Below are positions 59,553-64,000 of a stretch of 64,000 bases of DNA, piece by piece. Position numbers and translations under genes: made by a program. The notes under the pieces were generated by a model. It ran no database searches and was not told the origin of the DNA. It saw only the letters and a list, made by a program, of their open reading frames with translations. The stretch lies in NCBI RefSeq assembly GCF_014196915.1, contig NZ_JACIEP010000001.1, positions 434,001 through 498,000 on the forward strand. The letters run 5' to 3'. The stretch comes from Dysgonomonas hofstadii. Lineage in GTDB: Bacteria > Bacteroidota > Bacteroidia > Bacteroidales > Dysgonomonadaceae. Every line of letters starts with the position of its first letter. The first letter of the stretch is position 1.

Positions 59553-62500
59553 ATGCTACATTATATCTTGAGATTGATTCTTTCCTTCATTATATTCATT
59601 ACCTTACTCTCCGCTGAAGCGAGTGCATCGGATTATTTTTTTAAACGTATATCCATTGAGCAAGGTTTGTCACAGCCGGGTGTAAACAGTATTTTACGCG
59701 ATCGCAGTGGAATTTTATGGATTGGGACGCGTCAGGGGCTTAACAGGGTAGACAGGAATGACCTGAACATATATTTTCATGATAGTGGTGACTCAAATTC
59801 GCTACCCGGTAATTATATCTATAACCTGAATGAAGATGAACAAGGCAACCTGTGGGTTGTCTCGGACGGTGGATTATCCTTATACAACAGGGAAGAGGAT
59901 AATTTCATAACCAAAATCACCAATCGTATCCAGTCCGTGGTAAATACGAAGGAAGGTGTGTTGTTTGGCGGATATACTGCTATCTATTTCTATAGTTATC
60001 AGACAAAGGAAACAGAACGATTGCCTCTGATAAATAAAGACCCGGGAAAAGATATTTCCGATAAAGATTATTTCATAGCGCATCTTACGCCTATCAACGA
60101 TTCAATTGTACTTGCTGGAACGGAAGGAGATGGTATCTTCCTGTACAATCTGAAGTCACACGATTTCACACCACTCATTACGAAGAATATACTTCCTCTG
60201 CAGGCCATGTTATTCGATCCTGCTACAGATGAAATCTGGGTTTCTGTTTTCCAGAACGGTTTGTACCGTTACAACCTGAAAGGAGAAATGAAAGAGCATT
60301 ATACAGTAAGTAACTCAGGTTTATCCAATAACATCATTCTCGATGTTGAGAAACATAATGACAAGATATGGCTGGCCACCGATGGCAGTGGGGTAGATAT
60401 CCTGGATATCAGAACAGGGCAATTTGATAATATCCAACATATTCCGGGCGATATAAATTCATTACCGGTCAATTCGATTACGATTCTGTATAATGACAGT
60501 AACAACAATCTGTGGGCGGGAAGCGTGCGAGATGGTGTTTTCCTCTTTAAAGAAACATATATCCGCACGTACAAAGATATAACCCTCGGCAGCAATAAAG
60601 GTTTGAGTGAAAGAGTCGTGATCAGTCTCTTCGAAGACAAAAAGGGAAACCTGTGGATCGGAACCGACGGTGGTGGAATAAATATGTTTAACCCTGATAC
60701 GGAAACATTCACACACCACCTGAAAACATACGGGGATAAGGTTGTTTCTATTACCGATTTGTCTGACACTGATTTATTGGTATCCTTATACGGAAAAGGT
60801 GTCTTTACATATAACACAAAAACACAGACTTATAAGCCTTTTATAATAATTGATAAGGAGAAGAATGAAGAAGAGTGTTTTAGCGGATTCGTACCTTTTT
60901 GCTACAGGATAACTCCTGACAGGATACTGATACTATCAAAAAATGCTTATATATATAATGTCAGTTCCGGCCGGTTCGATACCCTTCATTACGATAAAGG
61001 TTTGGGCAATATACATTCATTACAGCTTGTGTATAGTGACAGCGACAGGTCTTTTATGACAAAGGGAAACACAATATACGTGCTTGAAAATAAAGATAAC
61101 CTTATCAAAAAACTATTGGTGCTGGAGGATAATGAATATGTAAACTCTACGAGCTATGATAAAAGTAAGAACCGATTATGGATAGCTTCTACCGCGGGGT
61201 TGAAGTATTATGATATAAACTCGGGAAAATTGGAAAAGATCGGAACAAACATGTTTCATCGTATCTCATATATGTATCATGATGCAGAAAACCGCTTATG
61301 GATCAATGCTTCCAATATGTTGTTCTCTTACGATGTAAAGGATGAAAAATTTATGATATGGGACGATTCGGATGGCTTTTTATCTAATGACATATTAACG
61401 TTATATGTAAAATCTTCCCAATCGCGCTATATTTATATGGGTGGATCGAATGGCTTGGTACGGATCGATAAAATGATCAGTTATGACGATGACGAGCCTG
61501 TTACATTCAGCCTGCAGGATATAGACATGGACGGGAAAATATATCTTGGAAATACCCTGTCAAGTTCACGGAAATTCAGCGTGCCTCAAAATTATAGTTC
61601 GCTGAAAATCCGGATCGATCTGAATGAGAAAGATTTATTCCGGCGCATTCTTTTCAGATACCGGATAAGTAATCCGAACAATAATTCGGTTGTGGAATCT
61701 TATAGCAACATTCTCGATCTGGCTTCTCTGGCTCCGGGGAAATACGATATATACGTTTCGTGCATGACTAAAAGCGGGAGCTGGACAGATGAAACGAATC
61801 TTGTTACTCTTGAGGTGGTTCCACCCTGGTACAACCGCACATGGTTTATAATCTCCGTAATATGCGTTATTGCAGCACTGGTTGTGTTATCAGTGCGTTC
61901 CTTACTTAAAAGGAATAAACGGAAAATGGAATGGGAAATGGCTATTCATCAGCAGGAGCTAAATGAAGAAAAGATACAGTTCCTGACTAATGTCAGTCAC
62001 GAATTGCGTACCCCTCTTACCCTTATATATGCTCCGTTGAAGCGTATGCTGGACAGTAAAGGGGAAAGTATGGAAAACGAAGAGCATAAAAAACAGATCG
62101 AAAGTATTTACCGTCAGGCAAATCACATGAAGGGAATCATTAACTGGATACTGGATTATGATCGCAATACAAGCCTTTCAAACGATTTGAACCTGGCATT
62201 TGTAGATATAAACGAATTGATACGGAAAGCGGCCGGTGACTTTACACAGGAGTTTGAGGAAAAGCAGATCGGCATAGAATTTAGGCTGGATGATACATTA
62301 AAGCCTGTTGAAATAGATGCGACCAAGATTAGGGTTGTTATTTCCAATATAGTGATGAATGCCCTTAAATTCAGTGAACCTGAAACAAATATTACAGTGG
62401 GGAGTTGTATAAGAGGAGAATATATACATATCTGGGTCGAGGATAAAGGTATCGGTTTGAATAACGTGGATACTAACAAGTTGTTTACCCGGTTTTATCA

Positions 62501-63509
62501 GGGGAACCATGATTTTAAAGGAAGTGGGATAGGTCTTTCATATTGCAAAGAACTGGTGGAGAAACATCAGGGAAGAATCGGTGCGGTTGATAACGAAGGA
62601 GCCGGGGCTACTATATATTTTGAACTGCCTTATAGGATAACATCAGACAATATGATACTCGGCCGGTTCGACGACTCTGAAATGTATAATAGTCTTATCG
62701 AACAGGAAAATGTTTCGGAAACACTTGACACATCAAAATACTCCATATTAATAGTAGATGACAACAAGGAATTCTTGCAATATCTGGAAAGTGAGTTAAA
62801 ACCTCTGTTCAGGAAAGTTTTTAAAGCAAATAACGGTGCTGAAGCAACAGACGCATTAACTAAATATCAGCCTGATATATTGATAAGTGATGTGATGATG
62901 CCTGTAATGAATGGTTACCAGCTATGCAGATATGTGAAGGAAAAAATTGAAATCAGCCATATTCCTGTAATATTACTTACAGCAAAGGGTGATGGCGATA
63001 GCCAGAAAATGGGATACAAATTGGGTGCGGATTTTTATCTGGCAAAACCCTTCGATATAGAGCTACTGCTATCCGTAGTCCGCAATCAGCTAAAAAATAA
63101 GGAGATTATCAAACAGAAATATCAGACAGAAATATTGACTATAACTCCCGAACAGGCAACAATAAGCAATGCTGACGAACAATTCATGGCCAAACTGAAT
63201 CAACTGATAAAAGAAAATTACAGCGATGCCACGTTTGATGTTTCTGCTATAATTGATAGCCTGGCTATGAGCAGGGCATCTCTATACAACAAGATGAAAA
63301 ATATTACAGGAATAGGAATTAGTGACTATATAAACAAATACCGCATATCAGTGGCCTGTTCTTTACTAACCGATACGGATAAAAGTATTGCCGATATAGC
63401 TTTTGAAACCGGATTTACATCCCAGCAGTATTTCAGTACGGTATTTAAGCAAGCAATGGATAAAACACCGTCAGTTTATCGCAATGAAATGAGAGCTGAT
63501 CTTTCATAA
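59553..63509 (+). CDS. Hybrid two-component system sensor/regulator (HTCS), PUL 3
   Basis: This 1318-residue regulator is organised like the HTCS at 34117. It has a signal sequence ending A-S-A-S, about 14 propeller repeats (L-W-I-G-T-R-Q-G-L-N-R and similar), a Y_Y_Y domain (~680-755) and a TM segment (~764-783). HisKA follows with S-H-E-L-R-T-P (phospho-His816), then HATPase with D-K-G-I-G-L and G-S-G-I-G-L-S, a receiver with I-S-D-V-M-M-P (phospho-Asp1113), and an AraC-type HTH (~1210-1315) with F-T-S-Q-Q-Y-F-S-T-V-F-K. It is divergent from susC and likely activates that operon and possibly the GH88 gene downstream. Confidence 0.95.
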   Translation: MLHYILRLILSFIIFITLLSAEASASDYFFKRISIEQGLSQPGVNSILRDRSGILWIGTRQGLNRVDRNDLNIYFHDSGDSNSLPGNYIYNLNEDEQGNLWVVSDGGLSLYNREEDNFITKITNRIQSVVNTKEGVLFGGYTAIYFYSYQTKETERLPLINKDPGKDISDKDYFIAHLTPINDSIVLAGTEGDGIFLYNLKSHDFTPLITKNILPLQAMLFDPATDEIWVSVFQNGLYRYNLKGEMKEHYTVSNSGLSNNIILDVEKHNDKIWLATDGSGVDILDIRTGQFDNIQHIPGDINSLPVNSITILYNDSNNNLWAGSVRDGVFLFKETYIRTYKDITLGSNKGLSERVVISLFEDKKGNLWIGTDGGGINMFNPDTETFTHHLKTYGDKVVSITDLSDTDLLVSLYGKGVFTYNTKTQTYKPFIIIDKEKNEEECFSGFVPFCYRITPDRILILSKNAYIYNVSSGRFDTLHYDKGLGNIHSLQLVYSDSDRSFMTKGNTIYVLENKDNLIKKLLVLEDNEYVNSTSYDKSKNRLWIASTAGLKYYDINSGKLEKIGTNMFHRISYMYHDAENRLWINASNMLFSYDVKDEKFMIWDDSDGFLSNDILTLYVKSSQSRYIYMGGSNGLVRIDKMISYDDDEPVTFSLQDIDMDGKIYLGNTLSSSRKFSVPQNYSSLKIRIDLNEKDLFRRILFRYRISNPNNNSVVESYSNILDLASLAPGKYDIYVSCMTKSGSWTDETNLVTLEVVPPWYNRTWFIISVICVIAALVVLSVRSLLKRNKRKMEWEMAIHQQELNEEKIQFLTNVSHELRTPLTLIYAPLKRMLDSKGESMENEEHKKQIESIYRQANHMKGIINWILDYDRNTSLSNDLNLAFVDINELIRKAAGDFTQEFEEKQIGIEFRLDDTLKPVEIDATKIRVVISNIVMNALKFSEPETNITVGSCIRGEYIHIWVEDKGIGLNNVDTNKLFTRFYQGNHDFKGSGIGLSYCKELVEKHQGRIGAVDNEGAGATIYFELPYRITSDNMILGRFDDSEMYNSLIEQENVSETLDTSKYSILIVDDNKEFLQYLESELKPLFRKVFKANNGAEATDALTKYQPDILISDVMMPVMNGYQLCRYVKEKIEISHIPVILLTAKGDGDSQKMGYKLGADFYLAKPFDIELLLSVVRNQLKNKEIIKQKYQTEILTITPEQATISNADEQFMAKLNQLIKENYSDATFDVSAIIDSLAMSRASLYNKMKNITGIGISDYINKYRISVACSLLTDTDKSIADIAFETGFTSQQYFSTVFKQAMDKTPSVYRNEMRADLS

Positions 63510-63580
63510 TATTGAGAATAACACACTTTTATATCAATCAGGCCGGAAATCAATTTTACAAATTCTTCTTGGTTTTAAAT

Positions 63581-63605
63581 ATAAGGTGAAAACACTTATA
63601 GATTT
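63581..63605 (+). terminator. Possible terminator after the HTCS gene
   Basis: Arms ataaggtg (63581-63588) and cacttat (63593-63599) pair over 7 bp with one bulged G and an AAAA loop, followed by gattttt. It lies in the 248-bp gap before the next gene; the rest of that gap shows nothing clear apart from a weak catatttg box near 63724. Confidence 0.4.
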
Positions 63606-63757
63606 TTCTTACCTTTACATCCTATTCTTAGGAATACTAAATGTCTGATTAAAAGGAGTATTTGCTATTTTGAAATATAATATTGATATGAATTTTTAAA
63701 ATAATGAATAGCTATATTTCTCATATTTGTGATGTAAAATAACGAAAACCTAAATCA

Positions 63758-64000
63758 ATGAGCAAACTATTTATCCTGATTACTTCCTTCATCATTATCC
63801 TGGTATCATGTAAAAGTAAAAAAACAGAGAAAACAGATATCGTTCAATCTGATTTCAATTTTGCATCTGCGCAACTTAGCTATGCAATGGTCGAAGTAGA
63901 TAAGGGCATTACAGAAGAGCCTGAAGAAAGTAAAGAAAAACGGGAAAAGAGAGGGCATAGCCCTTTAGTCTCTCCAAGGTCCATAGATGAAAACGGTAAA
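63758..64000 (+). CDS. GH88-like unsaturated glucuronyl hydrolase lipoprotein (3' truncated)
   Basis: The frame from the ATG at 63758 stays open to the window end (81 codons). It starts with a lipoprotein signal (L-V-S-C, Cys18) and a Lys-rich linker. The segment F-N-F-A-S-A-Q-L-S-Y-A-M-V-E-V followed by S-P-R-S-I-D-E-N-G-K matches the conserved N-terminal region of Bacteroidales GH88 proteins, where S-P-R-S is followed by the W-T-S-G-F-F-P-G motif, here beyond the window. GH88 enzymes hydrolyse unsaturated uronic acids left by polysaccharide lyases. The catalytic residues are not visible, so the family call rests on this N-terminal pattern. Confidence 0.7.
   Translation, partial: MSKLFILITSFIIILVSCKSKKTEKTDIVQSDFNFASAQLSYAMVEVDKGITEEPEESKEKREKRGHSPLVSPRSIDENGK

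Overview
The window comes from a gut- or environment-type Bacteroidales genome. Evidence for this is three SusC/SusD pairs, two hybrid two-component regulators (HTCS) with AraC-type output domains, many signal-peptidase II lipoproteins, BACON and fimbrillin domains, A/T-rich intergenic DNA and several TAnnTTTG-type -7 boxes. The genus cannot be fixed from sequence alone; a Dysgonomonas- or Parabacteroides-like organism is my guess. Almost all of the 64 kb is polysaccharide utilisation loci (PULs), and I saw no rRNA, tRNA, CRISPR or complete insertion sequence.

Region 1 (1-18892, all + strand) looks like a beta-mannoside utilisation locus. It holds a 5'-truncated clan GH-A hydrolase, SusC, SusD, a PKD-like lipoprotein, an SGNH hydrolase, a GH2 hydrolase, a cytoplasmic sugar cassette (cupin-type phosphoglucose isomerase, ROK kinase, extended class I mannose-6-phosphate isomerase, second cupin isomerase), a GH2 beta-mannosidase and a sugar:H+ symporter. 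The likely flow is extracellular capture, periplasmic release of a monosaccharide, MFS import, phosphorylation by the ROK kinase and isomerisation to fructose-6-phosphate.

A 750-bp gap (18893-19644) carries a decayed minus-strand gene.

Region 2 (19645-47004) is a sulfated-glycan PUL: sulfatase, GH43, sulfatase, BACON/GLUG surface lipoprotein, SusC, SusD and two clan GH-A lipoproteins. Then comes an HTCS gene on the opposite strand, followed by GH51 arabinofuranosidase, sulfatase, GH43-like, sulfatase and a GH2 beta-galactosidase-like enzyme. All four sulfatases carry serine at the formylglycine position. The enzyme set points to a sulfated glycan containing arabinose and galactose; this is inference.

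Region 3 (47122-64000) is a third PUL. On the minus strand, SusC, SusD, a GH16-like double-domain lipoprotein, an arylsulfate sulfotransferase-like lipoprotein and a fimbrillin-like protein form one operon, followed by a separately spaced GH20 hexosaminidase. An HTCS gene is divergent from SusC, and the window ends inside a GH88-like unsaturated glucuronyl hydrolase gene.

Non-coding highlights are bidirectional terminators between convergent genes, strong hairpins just after the binding/import cassette in each PUL, a MITE-like 77-bp inverted-repeat element, a dispersed intergenic repeat present twice, and an inverted repeat beside the third susC promoter that is a candidate HTCS operator.
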